From Deltaproteobacteria bacterium UBA5205 (lineage in GTDB: Bacteria; Desulfobacterota; Syntrophorhabdia; Syntrophorhabdales; Syntrophorhabdaceae), in the NCBI GenBank assembly GCA_002412715.1, contig DHVP01000015.1, positions 1-64,000 on the forward strand: DNA of 64,000 bases, in the 5' to 3' direction. Numbering within the stretch: the stretch's first letter is position 1; the number at the start of each line of letters is the position of its first letter. Below, one piece after another: positions 17,296-25,217 of the stretch. Both the position numbers and the translations under genes were made by a program. Below the pieces are notes generated by a model that was not told the DNA's origin, searched no databases, and saw only the letters and a list, made by a program, of their open reading frames with translations.

Positions 17296-18627
17296 CTACT
17301 TTGCGAATGGGAAAACCCATATAAGCATGGCCGGAATATAGCAGGAAATGAGCGATATAATTACGTATGGAAACGTCATCCCGAGGAACGATTTCAGCGG
17401 TATCTTCACCTGATCCTCCTTCTCCGCAAGGTTCTTCGCCACGAAAAGCGCCGGCGCCCCCGCGATGGTCAGGTTGCTGCCGAGGGTGCCTGCCCAGAGC
17501 AGCATCCAGTAAAGAGGCCAGGGGTTCATGCCCGTATCCTTCGCAAGATCACGGATGACATAGAGCATGGTCAGGATGTACGCGTCGTGCTCCACAATGC
17601 CGACGATGGGTGCAGTCACCCAGAAAAGGAGTGTGCTCCCCACCACGAGGCTCTCTTTAATGAGAGGCGTAATAAGATTTGATACCAGCTTGATGACCCC
17701 CGAGTGCTCGAGGCCGCCGACGAGGGCGAAAAGGGCGACGTAAAAAAAGACGGCCCGCCAGTCAAGCTCGGACAGGACGTGTTCCAGGCTGGGGATCTCC
17801 AGCGTGAACCGGTCTTTGAAGATCTCGAAGATAAGTATGAGCGCGATGGCCCCCCACATGGCGATAAAACCGAGATGATAGCCGAAAATGGGGCGAAGTG
17901 CCATTGCCACAATGGTCAGCGCGAAAACTGCACAGACCGTTATGGCGAAAGGCTTGTCCTTGATGTGGTCCAGGGGACGTTCGTCCATGGAGGCCACATC
18001 CATAACGACCCCTTTGTACGTCCTTTTGAACATCAGGTAGAATACCCAGCAGACCACCGTGTAAGAAATGAGAAGGATGAATAACGATGACGGCCTGCCC
18101 AGGTACCAGATGAATCCGCTGAATTCGATACCCGACACGCTGTGGAGCATCTGGGGCGGCAGGTCGCCGAGAAGCATGGCCGTACCCATAAAGTTCGCGC
18201 AGAGGGCAAGGAAGAGCACCGGACCGAAGGCCTTGAAGTTAAACCTCCTGCATGCATGGAAGATAACGGGCGCGAACATGAGGACGACGACCACGTTGTC
18301 GATCAGCATCGACACAAACCCGGCCAGGGCCCCGATGGCGGTCACGAAGAGGGCCACGTTCCCCTTGGACAGTTTAAGGATGGCGGCAGAGAGAAAGTCG
18401 GGTACCCCCGATTTTCCAAAGTACCCCGAGATGATCCAGATGCTCAGGAGGATGATGATGACGTTCCAGTCGACGATCTTGAAGGCATCGAGGTCGTTCA
18501 TGATCCCGAAGAAGATCATGAACAGGATCCCGAGAAGCGCCGCAAGGACGCTGTCGATCCAGCCGGTGATAACAAGAATGATGCTTGCGAGAAAGATCAC
18601 GAGTGACACTGTCTGCAGAAAATCCAT
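17296..18627 (-). CDS. Ion transporter superfamily permease (ArsB/NhaD/SLC13-like)
   Basis: A 443-residue membrane protein with 11-12 hydrophobic segments of the ion transporter superfamily. Conserved features include the LIDNVVVVLMFAPV segment and a matching re-entrant region in the second half (GIVEHDAYILTML and LGSNLTIAGAPALFVAKN). These places usually hold the substrate hairpins of anion/Na+ carriers. I prefer the ATG at 18627, preceded by AAGGGGG; an in-frame start 13 codons upstream has no binding site. Substrate cannot be told from the sequence (Na+/H+, arsenite or carboxylate are all possible). Operon with the cytidylate-kinase-like gene. Confidence 0.75.
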   Translation of the reverse strand: MDFLQTVSLVIFLASIILVITGWIDSVLAALLGILFMIFFGIMNDLDAFKIVDWNVIIILLSIWIISGYFGKSGVPDFLSAAILKLSKGNVALFVTAIGALAGFVSMLIDNVVVVLMFAPVIFHACRRFNFKAFGPVLFLALCANFMGTAMLLGDLPPQMLHSVSGIEFSGFIWYLGRPSSLFILLISYTVVCWVFYLMFKRTYKGVVMDVASMDERPLDHIKDKPFAITVCAVFALTIVAMALRPIFGYHLGFIAMWGAIALILIFEIFKDRFTLEIPSLEHVLSELDWRAVFFYVALFALVGGLEHSGVIKLVSNLITPLIKESLVVGSTLLFWVTAPIVGIVEHDAYILTMLYVIRDLAKDTGMNPWPLYWMLLWAGTLGSNLTIAGAPALFVAKNLAEKEDQVKIPLKSFLGMTFPYVIISLISCYIPAMLIWVFPFAK

Positions 18628-18853
18628 AAGCGTTGAACCCCCTTTTTCGTGTGCATCATCAAGCAAACTAAGGGTGGGTATGCCCCTTAGTACCCCAATA
18701 GCCCAAGGTCTGCACGTTATTTGATTGTCACGGACACTGAGCTACTATATAACAAGTCACTTCCTCGAAGCAAGCACTATTGACGGGAAAAAGCTTCGAA
18801 CTTTACCATATCGCGGAAGAGCAGTTTCATCCGCTGCGGCAAAGATTGTGTAC

Positions 18854-18888
18854 AAAAAAAGGGCCGGACAGTTACGACTGCCCGGCCC
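18854..18888 (-). terminator. Intrinsic terminator after oadB
   Basis: GGGCCGG (18861-18867) pairs with CCGGCCC (18882-18888), extended by CAG/CTG beyond one mismatch, and is followed leftward by seven U residues (18854-18860). It ends the decarboxylase transcript. The rest of 18628-18924 is the permease leader; I see no gene in it. Confidence 0.85.
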
Positions 18889-18924
18889 GATGTTACTGTT
18901 TAAGCTTCCTGCGCCATTGGTTGT

Positions 18925-20067
18925 TTAGATGATACCCATTCCGTGGAGGACTGAAAGCATGACAGCCGCCGCCATGACAGATCCGACCTGACCTCCCGCG
19001 TTGGCCCCCATGGCGTGCATGAGGAGATAGTTTCTCTTGTTATATTTCAATCCTTCCTTCTGAGCAACCCGGGCGGCCATTGGGAAAGCGGAAATACCCG
19101 ATGCCCCGATAAGAGGGTTGACCTTTCCGCCGGTAACAACATAGAGGACCTTGCCGAAAAGGATCCCGAAGACCGTGTCAAGACATATGGCAAGGAGTCC
19201 GAGGATGAGGATGATAAGCGTCTTGGGCTGAACAAACACGGGGCCGCTCATGGTGGCGCCGATGGCGATACCGAGGAGCAGCGTCACGATGTTGGCCAAC
19301 TCGTTCTGCGCGGTATTTGTGAGCCTGGGAACGACCCCCGACTCTTTCATGAGGTTACCGAGCATGATCGTGGCAAGAAGGGGAAGACCCTTGGGAGCTA
19401 TAAGCCCGCCTACGATCGTTATAACGATGGGAAAGAGCATCTTCGTTGTCTTGGAGACGGTCTTCGCATGCGTCTTCATAACGGTCTGACGTTCCTTGTT
19501 GGTCGTCAGCATCCTCATGATAGGCGGCTGAAGGACGGGAACGAGCGCCATATACGAGTAGGCCGCAACTGTCACTGGCCCCAGGAGGTGTTGAGCGTAT
19601 TGCGAGGCCACGTATATGACCGTCGGTCCGTCGCAGGCTCCGATAATAGCGATAGTAACGGCGTCCTTATAGGGAAAACCCAGCGCCAGCGCGAGAAGCA
19701 GGGTAATGAAGATTCCGAACTGGCCCGCCGCACCGAGAAGGAACGTGTAAGGGTTCTCGAGAACAGGACCGAAGTCCGTCATCGCCCCGATGCCTATGAA
19801 TATGAAAAGCGGGAAGAGTTCCGTGATAACCCCCATATCGTAAATGATACGGAGGAACCCCTCTTTGTCCATAAGTCCCGCAAGGGGGATGTTAACTATG
19901 ATGCATCCGAACCCGATGGGAACGAGAAGCAGGGGTTCACAGTCCTTCTTGATCCCCAGATAAAGCAACAACCCGCCTATGATCATCATGACAGGCTGCG
20001 ACCAGTGGAGGCTTACAGATCCGGCTATCAGCCCATTTAAACCGCCCATTACAGAATCAGCAAACAT
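18925..20067 (-). CDS. oadB: Na+-translocating decarboxylase beta subunit
   Basis: A 380-residue integral membrane protein of the OadB/MmdB/GcdB family, which couples decarboxylation of a biotin-bound carboxyl group to Na+ export. The essential Asp lies in IIGACDGPTVIYVASQ, and the conserved Ser and Arg lie in NPLIGASGISAFPMAARVAQ. Both are regions shown to be needed in the Klebsiella and Veillonella enzymes. GGGAGG precedes the ATG. The small gamma subunit is directly upstream. The carboxyltransferase and biotin-carrier subunits are not in this window, so oxaloacetate, methylmalonyl-CoA and glutaconyl-CoA all remain possible substrates. Confidence 0.93.
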   Translation of the reverse strand: MFADSVMGGLNGLIAGSVSLHWSQPVMMIIGGLLLYLGIKKDCEPLLLVPIGFGCIIVNIPLAGLMDKEGFLRIIYDMGVITELFPLFIFIGIGAMTDFGPVLENPYTFLLGAAGQFGIFITLLLALALGFPYKDAVTIAIIGACDGPTVIYVASQYAQHLLGPVTVAAYSYMALVPVLQPPIMRMLTTNKERQTVMKTHAKTVSKTTKMLFPIVITIVGGLIAPKGLPLLATIMLGNLMKESGVVPRLTNTAQNELANIVTLLLGIAIGATMSGPVFVQPKTLIILILGLLAICLDTVFGILFGKVLYVVTGGKVNPLIGASGISAFPMAARVAQKEGLKYNKRNYLLMHAMGANAGGQVGSVMAAAVMLSVLHGMGII

Positions 20068-20085
20068 GCCCTAATCCTCCCTTTA

Positions 20086-20220
20086 TTATTTATCTTCTTC
20101 TTTTCTGTACGGAAAAACTTTCTTGAGTCCGGACATAATGAGACTGAAAAGAACGAGAGTGCATATCGTACCGCCCATACCGACAACAACCATTGTAAAA
20201 CCAAAGGTCCATTTGTCCAT
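20086..20220 (-). CDS. oadG: Very short OAD gamma-like subunit
   Basis: A 44-residue protein (MDKWTFGFTMVVVGMGGT, a hydrophobic helix, then SGLKKVFPYRKEEDK). One membrane helix followed by a short charged tail is the pattern of OadG-family gamma/delta subunits, which anchor the decarboxylase complex. The usual length is about 80 or more residues, so this is close to the minimum. AGGAGG lies upstream at good spacing, and oadB follows 18 bases after the stop. The family call rests on the helix pattern, the GMGGT-type motif and the position. Confidence 0.75.
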   Translation of the reverse strand: MDKWTFGFTMVVVGMGGTICTLVLFSLIMSGLKKVFPYRKEEDK

Positions 20221-20289
20221 AATTACCCTGTCCTCCTGGTTGCATGATTTTTGTTTGAAAAAATAATGGTGTCGAAATTGCTTTAAGAC

Positions 20290-20316
20290 ATTATCTCACC
20301 ACTTCCCGATAGTCAA
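20290..20316 (-). promoter_or_regulatory. Candidate promoter of the oadG-oadB operon
   Basis: Minus-strand TTGACT (20311-20316) with GATAAT (20290-20295) after 15 bases; an alternative -10, TAATGT, gives 17. It lies about 70 bases upstream of oadG. Nothing else is seen in 20221-20469. Confidence 0.4.
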
Positions 20317-20469
20317 GTGAAATAGTTAACGAGCGGGTGTGTTCATGCAGAAAAAGCGGAAAGATCTGTCATATGGCTCTCAAGGGCTTTAAACGTCGAA
20401 GAGATTGGGGTTTTTCGATGCGCGGTCTGACCGGAAGGGGAGCGTCCAAAAACTGAAGCGAATCTACGA

Positions 20470-20808
20470 TCAGGGAGTCTGGCCGGTTTTAGATCTCGCC
20501 CTGTCGATCATGACAATCCCTATATAGATCAGGATGAATGTGGGAACCAGGAAAAACCTGAAGGGTATCACCTCGATCCTCATCCTGTCGAGAGAGAGCG
20601 GATTCTTCTTGGTGTCCCCGGCCGGTTTTTCGGCGACGGCCTTTTGCGGCACGGCCCCGGTACCCTTCGTAATTCTGATGCCGGCGCCATAGAAATTGTC
20701 CATGAACCCTTTGTTCATGTCGAAACCCGACACAAAGGGCAAGGCGAAGAGCGGGATGCAAATCCCGATGATTATCAACAGAATGCCTTTTTTCTTTCCA
20801 TTATTCAT
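20470..20808 (-). CDS. Small two-helix membrane protein, unknown function
   Basis: A 112-residue protein with an N-terminal hydrophobic segment (GILLIIIGICIPLFALPF), a loop of about 60 residues and a second hydrophobic segment (FFLVPTFILIYIGIVMI). I do not recognise the family. I chose the ATG at 20808, which has GTGGAG upstream; the frame stays open further but that part overlaps the ispG promoter and lacks hydrophobic or conserved character. Divergent from ispG. Confidence 0.55.
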   Translation of the reverse strand: MNNGKKKGILLIIIGICIPLFALPFVSGFDMNKGFMDNFYGAGIRITKGTGAVPQKAVAEKPAGDTKKNPLSLDRMRIEVIPFRFFLVPTFILIYIGIVMIDRARSKTGQTP

Positions 20809-20872
20809 ACGAGACTCCACTATATCACATGTTCGATGACACAGGGGCATCTTTTTTTCTCTGTGCCAACGA

Positions 20873-20901
20873 TTGACATCACACCCGGTCGGGGATATTA
20901 T
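20873..20901 (+). promoter_or_regulatory. Strong sigma-70 promoter of ispG
   Basis: TTGACA (20873-20878), a 17-base spacer and TATTAT (20896-20901), about 38 bases before the ispG start codon. This is the best promoter match in the window. Confidence 0.65.
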
Positions 20902-20938
20902 AAGCAATATTCGGCCAGCCCATTCAAGGACAAACAAG

Positions 20939-22009
20939 ATGAAAAGAAAGAAGACAAGACAGATAAAGGTCGGTGGAATCTCCATCGGCGGCGGCAGCCC
21001 CATCGTTGTGCAATCCATGCTCAAAACGAACCCTGAGAACTTCAGCCAGACCCTTGAACAAACGAGGGAACTGAAAAGGGCGGGCTGCGAACTCGTCAGG
21101 ATCGCACTGCCCCAGGAAGAAACCTGCAAGATCATCCCTTTTCTTAAAAAAGAAGTGGACGTGCCCATCATAGGCGACATTCATTTCAATCACAAGATAG
21201 CCTTGAAGGCCATGGAACTCGGCATAGACGGAATCAGGATCAATCCCGGCACGATCAATAACCTGCGCAAGGTACGGGAAATCGCCGTCATGGCCATGAA
21301 TACGCAAACGCCGGTACGGCTGGGAATGAACATCGGTTCCATTGAGAAAAGGGTCCTCAAGACCCATACGAGGCCCAACGCCGATGCCATGGTCGAGAGC
21401 GCCCTTTATCACATCAATCTCTTTGAGGACGTAGGGTGGACCCAGCTCAAGGTCTCCCTCAAGGCCTCGGATATACGGGAAACCATCGATGCATACAAGA
21501 AATTTTCGAAGAAATCCGACTATCCTCTCCACGTGGGCATAACCGAGGCGGGCCCCGTCTTTTCCGGTGCCATAAAGTCCGCAATAGGGATCGGCATTCT
21601 TCTTAATGAGGGAATAGGAGATACTATCAGGGTTTCCCTGACAGGCAACCCCGTCTATGAAGTGATCGCCGGTTACCACATACTGCGCGATCTGGGGCTG
21701 AGAAAACGGGGAATCAACATCATCTCCTGTCCCACCTGCGGCAGGACCAGGGTAAACCTCGCCGAGATCGTCGAGGAATTCGAAAAGGACATCAATCAGT
21801 TCGATTCCTACCTGGACGTAGCCATCATGGGCTGCGAGGTGAACGGCCCCGGTGAGGCCAGAGAGGCCGACATCGGCCTCGCCTTCGGCGCAAACAGCGC
21901 CATGCTGTTCAAAAAAGGAACCGTCGTCAAGTCTGCCATCCCCCGCGAGATGGCAAAAAAGATCCTCGAAGAAGAGATCTATAACATGGTTAGCGAAGAG
22001 AAGAGATAG
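20939..22009 (+). CDS. ispG: 4-hydroxy-3-methylbut-2-enyl diphosphate synthase
   Basis: A 356-residue IspG (GcpE), the penultimate enzyme of the MEP isoprenoid pathway; it reduces methylerythritol cyclodiphosphate with a [4Fe-4S] cluster. Cluster ligands are visible as SCPTCGRTRV and MGCEVNGPGEA. The N-terminal block (VGGISIGGGSPIVVQSM) and the barrel motif DIHFNHKIAL are typical. I start at the ATG at 20939 because the in-frame codons further upstream fall inside the promoter. It lacks the extra domain of plant-like IspG. It meets the CDP-alcohol transferase gene tail to tail, 23 bases apart. Confidence 0.95.
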   Translation: MKRKKTRQIKVGGISIGGGSPIVVQSMLKTNPENFSQTLEQTRELKRAGCELVRIALPQEETCKIIPFLKKEVDVPIIGDIHFNHKIALKAMELGIDGIRINPGTINNLRKVREIAVMAMNTQTPVRLGMNIGSIEKRVLKTHTRPNADAMVESALYHINLFEDVGWTQLKVSLKASDIRETIDAYKKFSKKSDYPLHVGITEAGPVFSGAIKSAIGIGILLNEGIGDTIRVSLTGNPVYEVIAGYHILRDLGLRKRGINIISCPTCGRTRVNLAEIVEEFEKDINQFDSYLDVAIMGCEVNGPGEAREADIGLAFGANSAMLFKKGTVVKSAIPREMAKKILEEEIYNMVSEEKR

Positions 22010-22032
22010 CCCCGGAGTTTCAGATTCCGCCT

Positions 22033-22614
22033 CTATCTTGTCTGCTTCCTTACGTGCAGGATTCGTTGGATCACGGTCACGTGAGTCAGCACCGCCAGGA
22101 CTATGATGATATAGCCAAGCAGCACGGGGAAGACGAGGCCGATGATGAGGAGAATCAACCTCTCCGGTCTCTCGAGAAGGCCCGTTTTGCATGAGAGGGA
22201 TGCGGCCTCCGCCCTGGCGCGGGCGTATGGTATGAGGGCGGTGCCTACCGCCGCGATAAAAGTGGCTATGGCATAGTCGGTATTGCTGTGCCGGACATAG
22301 ACAAAAAGAATTCCCCCCATGACGGACAGGTCGGTGTACCTGTCAAGAACAGAATCGAAGAAACCGCCGAAGCGTGTCTCCCTGCCCGTACCCCGCGCGA
22401 TTGCGCCATCCAGAACGTCAAGCAAACCGGCGAAGGCAAGTGAAGCGGCGCCGGCCCCCGGAAACTCCATGAACACAAGGAAGGCGGCCAGAAAGCCGAA
22501 TAACGTGCCCGCCGAGCTGATGATGTCCGGTGATATAATTTTTTGCCTGAAAATGAACCTGTAGATTAGCAGGATTTGACGATCAAGCCTGTGACCGATC
22601 TTCGAACTTATCAC
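22033..22614 (-). CDS. CDP-alcohol phosphatidyltransferase, probably inositol-specific
   Basis: A 193-residue membrane enzyme with the full CDP-alcohol phosphotransferase motif DG-x2-AR-x8-G-x3-D-x3-D, seen in DGAIARGTGRETRFGGFFDS and LDRYTD. It transfers an alcohol onto a CDP-activated lipid. It starts with GTG 10 bases after the inositol-phosphate synthase stop, with AGGGGG upstream, so the two are translated as a pair. The pairing suggests it makes phosphatidylinositol phosphate (or an archaetidyl analogue). That specificity is inferred from context only. Confidence 0.8.
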   Translation of the reverse strand: MISSKIGHRLDRQILLIYRFIFRQKIISPDIISSAGTLFGFLAAFLVFMEFPGAGAASLAFAGLLDVLDGAIARGTGRETRFGGFFDSVLDRYTDLSVMGGILFVYVRHSNTDYAIATFIAAVGTALIPYARARAEAASLSCKTGLLERPERLILLIIGLVFPVLLGYIIIVLAVLTHVTVIQRILHVRKQTR

Positions 22615-22624
22615 TGCGGGCCCC

Positions 22625-23716
22625 CTAGCGGAGCCTGATGCCCTTGATAAACTCTTCGACCATCTCCCTCGCCGTCTCGTCGGGGTACTGCCTGATGGGA
22701 TGCTTCATTGTGTACGCCGAGATCGACTCCAGAGGTCCGCCTGTGCCCCTGTCGCGTGCCACCTTGCAGCATCTCAGGGCATCTATGATGCACCCGCCGC
22801 TGTTCGGCGAATCTTCGACGGAAAGCCTCAGTTCGCAATTGATCGGTATGTCCCCGAATATCCTTCCTTCCAGCCTCATGAAACAGACCTTGTTGTCTTT
22901 CTGCCAGGGAACGTAATCGGAGGGGCCGATGTGGATGTTGTCCGGCGGAATGGGGACGTCCAGTGTCGATTGGACGGCCTCGGTCTTTGAAATCTTCTTC
23001 GATTTAAGTCTCTCCCGGTTGAGCATATTGAGAAAATCGGTGTTGCCGCCCGTATTCAACTGGTATGTGTAGTCAAGTTTGACGCCGCGATCATTGAAGA
23101 GCTTTGCAAGAGTCCTGTGGATGATGGTGGCCCCTATCTGCGATTTCACGTCATCGCCGATGATGGGTATCCCTTTTTCCTCGAACCGCCTGGCCCAGGT
23201 TTGATCCGAGGCGATAAAGACCGGGATGCAATTGACGAGGCTGACGCCGTTTTCAAGACAGCATTCGGCATAGTATCGCGCAGCCTGCTCGGAACCCACG
23301 GGAAGGTAGTTGAGGAGGATGTCTACATTCCTGTCCTTCAGCACGGCTCCCACATCGACAGGGGGCTCGTCGGCAACGACAAAGGAACGGTCCGGCGGAT
23401 ACTGCTTCATGTGAGGCGCCACACCATCGAGAACATGTCCCATGAGGACCGTAACCCCGGTGGGCGGAATATTCGCTTCAATCGTCTTCGTGCAATTCGG
23501 TAAGGCGAAGATGGCCTCTTCGACGGGTCTGCCGACCTTGCGCCGGTCAATGTCGAAGGCTGCCACGACTCTGATATCGCCGGGCTTGTAGCCGCAAATC
23601 TCATTGTGCATAAGCCCGATGGTATTTTCCCCTTTTCGGGCATAGTAGAAGATACCCTGTACCAATGAGCTTGCACAGTTCCCCACACCGGCAATGGCAA
23701 CACGAATCTCTGGCAT
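22625..23716 (-). CDS. ino1: myo-Inositol-1-phosphate synthase
   Basis: A 363-residue NAD-dependent enzyme that turns glucose 6-phosphate into inositol 3-phosphate. The N-terminal motif VAIAGVGNCASSLVQG, the YLPVGSE and CIPVFIAS stretches, and DDVKSQIGATIIHRTL and LNTGGNTDFLNM mark the short prokaryotic (archaeal/actinobacterial) class. AAGGAGA precedes the ATG. Directly upstream of the CDP-alcohol transferase gene, so the product probably feeds inositol lipids or a soluble inositol solute. Confidence 0.92.
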   Translation of the reverse strand: MPEIRVAIAGVGNCASSLVQGIFYYARKGENTIGLMHNEICGYKPGDIRVVAAFDIDRRKVGRPVEEAIFALPNCTKTIEANIPPTGVTVLMGHVLDGVAPHMKQYPPDRSFVVADEPPVDVGAVLKDRNVDILLNYLPVGSEQAARYYAECCLENGVSLVNCIPVFIASDQTWARRFEEKGIPIIGDDVKSQIGATIIHRTLAKLFNDRGVKLDYTYQLNTGGNTDFLNMLNRERLKSKKISKTEAVQSTLDVPIPPDNIHIGPSDYVPWQKDNKVCFMRLEGRIFGDIPINCELRLSVEDSPNSGGCIIDALRCCKVARDRGTGGPLESISAYTMKHPIRQYPDETAREMVEEFIKGIRLR

Positions 23717-23739
23717 TGCATCTCCTTATATTATTGTTC

Positions 23740-23767
23740 TTTTAGTATATTTCCCTTAAAATGTCAA
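23740..23767 (-). promoter_or_regulatory. Candidate promoter of the inositol operon
   Basis: Minus-strand TTGACA (23762-23767), 16-base spacer, TAAAAG (23740-23745), about 25 bases before the ino1 start. Confidence 0.4.
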
Positions 23768-23777
23768 AAATACGGCG

Positions 23778-24371
23778 TTATCCTTTGTAGCGCTCCATGC
23801 CCTCCTGGTACAGATCGCCGGCAAACGTGTCGTTAATGACAAAAAGCGGCATATCCCTTACCTCAAGCCGTACTACGGCTTCCGGTCCAAGGTCTTCATA
23901 GGCGATCACCCGCGACGCGACAACGGTGCGTGCAATGAGCGCACCGGCCCCTCCCGTCGCTCCGAAATAGACCGCCCGATGTTCCTGGAGTGCCTTTTTA
24001 ACAGCGTCTGAACGTTTCCCCTTCCCGATCATTCCTTTCAGACCCAGGCCGATCAATCGCGGCGCATAAACATCCATCCGGGAACTGGTCGTCGGCCCGC
24101 ATGATCCGATCACCTTGCCGGGCGGTGCCGGTGCCGGACCGCAATAGTATATGACCTGGCCCCTGATATCGAAAGGTAATTCTTCTCCGGCATCCAGCGC
24201 CTCGGCAAATCGCTTGTGTGCCGCATCCCGGGCCGTGTAGATAAAGCCGGAAAGCAGCACCTTCTCCCCCGCCTTCAAAGATTGTATCACATCGTCGGCA
24301 AGGGGGGTCTGTATCCTTCTTATCCCCATATCGCGCCCTTCGCCTGACAGCCTGTTGCCATCGGATGTCAT
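23778..24371 (-). CDS. Class I fumarase, beta (C-terminal) subunit
   Basis: A 197-residue protein matching the C-terminal half of the iron-sulfur fumarate hydratases, also related to L-tartrate dehydratase beta. Conserved stretches are LLSGFIYTARDAAHKR, YYCGPAPAPPGKVIGSCGPTTSSRMD and YFGATGGAGALIA. I prefer the ATG at 24371, which overlaps the alpha-subunit stop as ATGA and follows GGGAGG; a start 11 codons earlier would overlap more. Works with the alpha subunit to interconvert fumarate and malate. Confidence 0.88.
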   Translation of the reverse strand: MTSDGNRLSGEGRDMGIRRIQTPLADDVIQSLKAGEKVLLSGFIYTARDAAHKRFAEALDAGEELPFDIRGQVIYYCGPAPAPPGKVIGSCGPTTSSRMDVYAPRLIGLGLKGMIGKGKRSDAVKKALQEHRAVYFGATGGAGALIARTVVASRVIAYEDLGPEAVVRLEVRDMPLFVINDTFAGDLYQEGMERYKG

Positions 24372-25207
24372 AATACGGCCTCCCTCATCCGGTGCGCGTG
24401 GCACTGTATATTGACTGCCACGGGCAGCGAAGCGAGATGGCAGGGCGCCATCTTTATGTGGACATCAAGCGCCGTCACGGTGCCGCCATATCCTTGCGGG
24501 CCTATTCCGGTCTTGTTGATCTCATCCAATAATTCCATCTCCATCGCGGCAAGCTCATCGTCCGCGTGCCGTGTACCGACGGGAACCATGAGGGCCTCCT
24601 TGGACAACAGGGCGGACGTCTCGAAATTACTCCCGATGCCGACACCAACGATGATGGGCGGACATGGATTGGGGCCTCCCTTTCGTACCATGTCGAGGAC
24701 GAATCCCTTGACCCCCTCCTTACCCTGGGCAGGCATCAGCATGCGCACTTCTCCATAATTCTCGCTTCCGCCGCCTTTTGGCAATACGGTGATCTTCATC
24801 CTGTCTCCCGGCACTATTTTTACATGGATAATGGGAGGAGTATTATCGCCGGTATTCTTCCTGCTGAATGGATGACAGCAGGACTTCCTCAGGTACCCGT
24901 TCCGGTATGCCCGGCGCACACCCTCGGAGATCGCTTCCGTCAGGTCGCCTCCGACGATATGAACATCCTGGCCGATCTCCAGAAAGCTCACCGCCAGGCC
25001 GGTATCCTGGCATATGGGCATCTTCTCTTCCCGGGCCGTATCGGCATTCTTGAGCAGTTCCCTGAGTACTTCCTTGCCCGCGGGTGATTTCTCCCGTTCT
25101 ACGGCATCCCCGATGGCCCTGTACATGTTCTGGGAAAGGTTTATGTTGGCATCGATGAAAAGACGCTCCACAGCGGAAATGATGTCGTTCACATGGATGT
25201 CGCGCAT
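24368..25207 (-). CDS. Class I fumarase, alpha (N-terminal) subunit
   Basis: A 279-residue iron-sulfur subunit. Cysteines in the MPICQDTG block, in GGPNPCPPIIVG and near the end (NIQCHAHR) fit the cluster ligands of the family. Two-subunit class I fumarases are common in anaerobes and oxygen-sensitive. The malic enzyme gene lies 10 bases upstream, so malate made here or consumed here connects to pyruvate. A tartrate dehydratase role cannot be excluded, but the malic enzyme partner favours fumarase. Confidence 0.9.
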   Translation of the reverse strand: MRDIHVNDIISAVERLFIDANINLSQNMYRAIGDAVEREKSPAGKEVLRELLKNADTAREEKMPICQDTGLAVSFLEIGQDVHIVGGDLTEAISEGVRRAYRNGYLRKSCCHPFSRKNTGDNTPPIIHVKIVPGDRMKITVLPKGGGSENYGEVRMLMPAQGKEGVKGFVLDMVRKGGPNPCPPIIVGVGIGSNFETSALLSKEALMVPVGTRHADDELAAMEMELLDEINKTGIGPQGYGGTVTALDVHIKMAPCHLASLPVAVNIQCHAHRMREAVL

Positions 25208-25217
25208 ACCCGGCTCC

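Noticed and set aside
20924..22192. 422-codon open frame antisense to ispG
   Set aside because: ispG is certain; the antisense frame has no domain or start signal.
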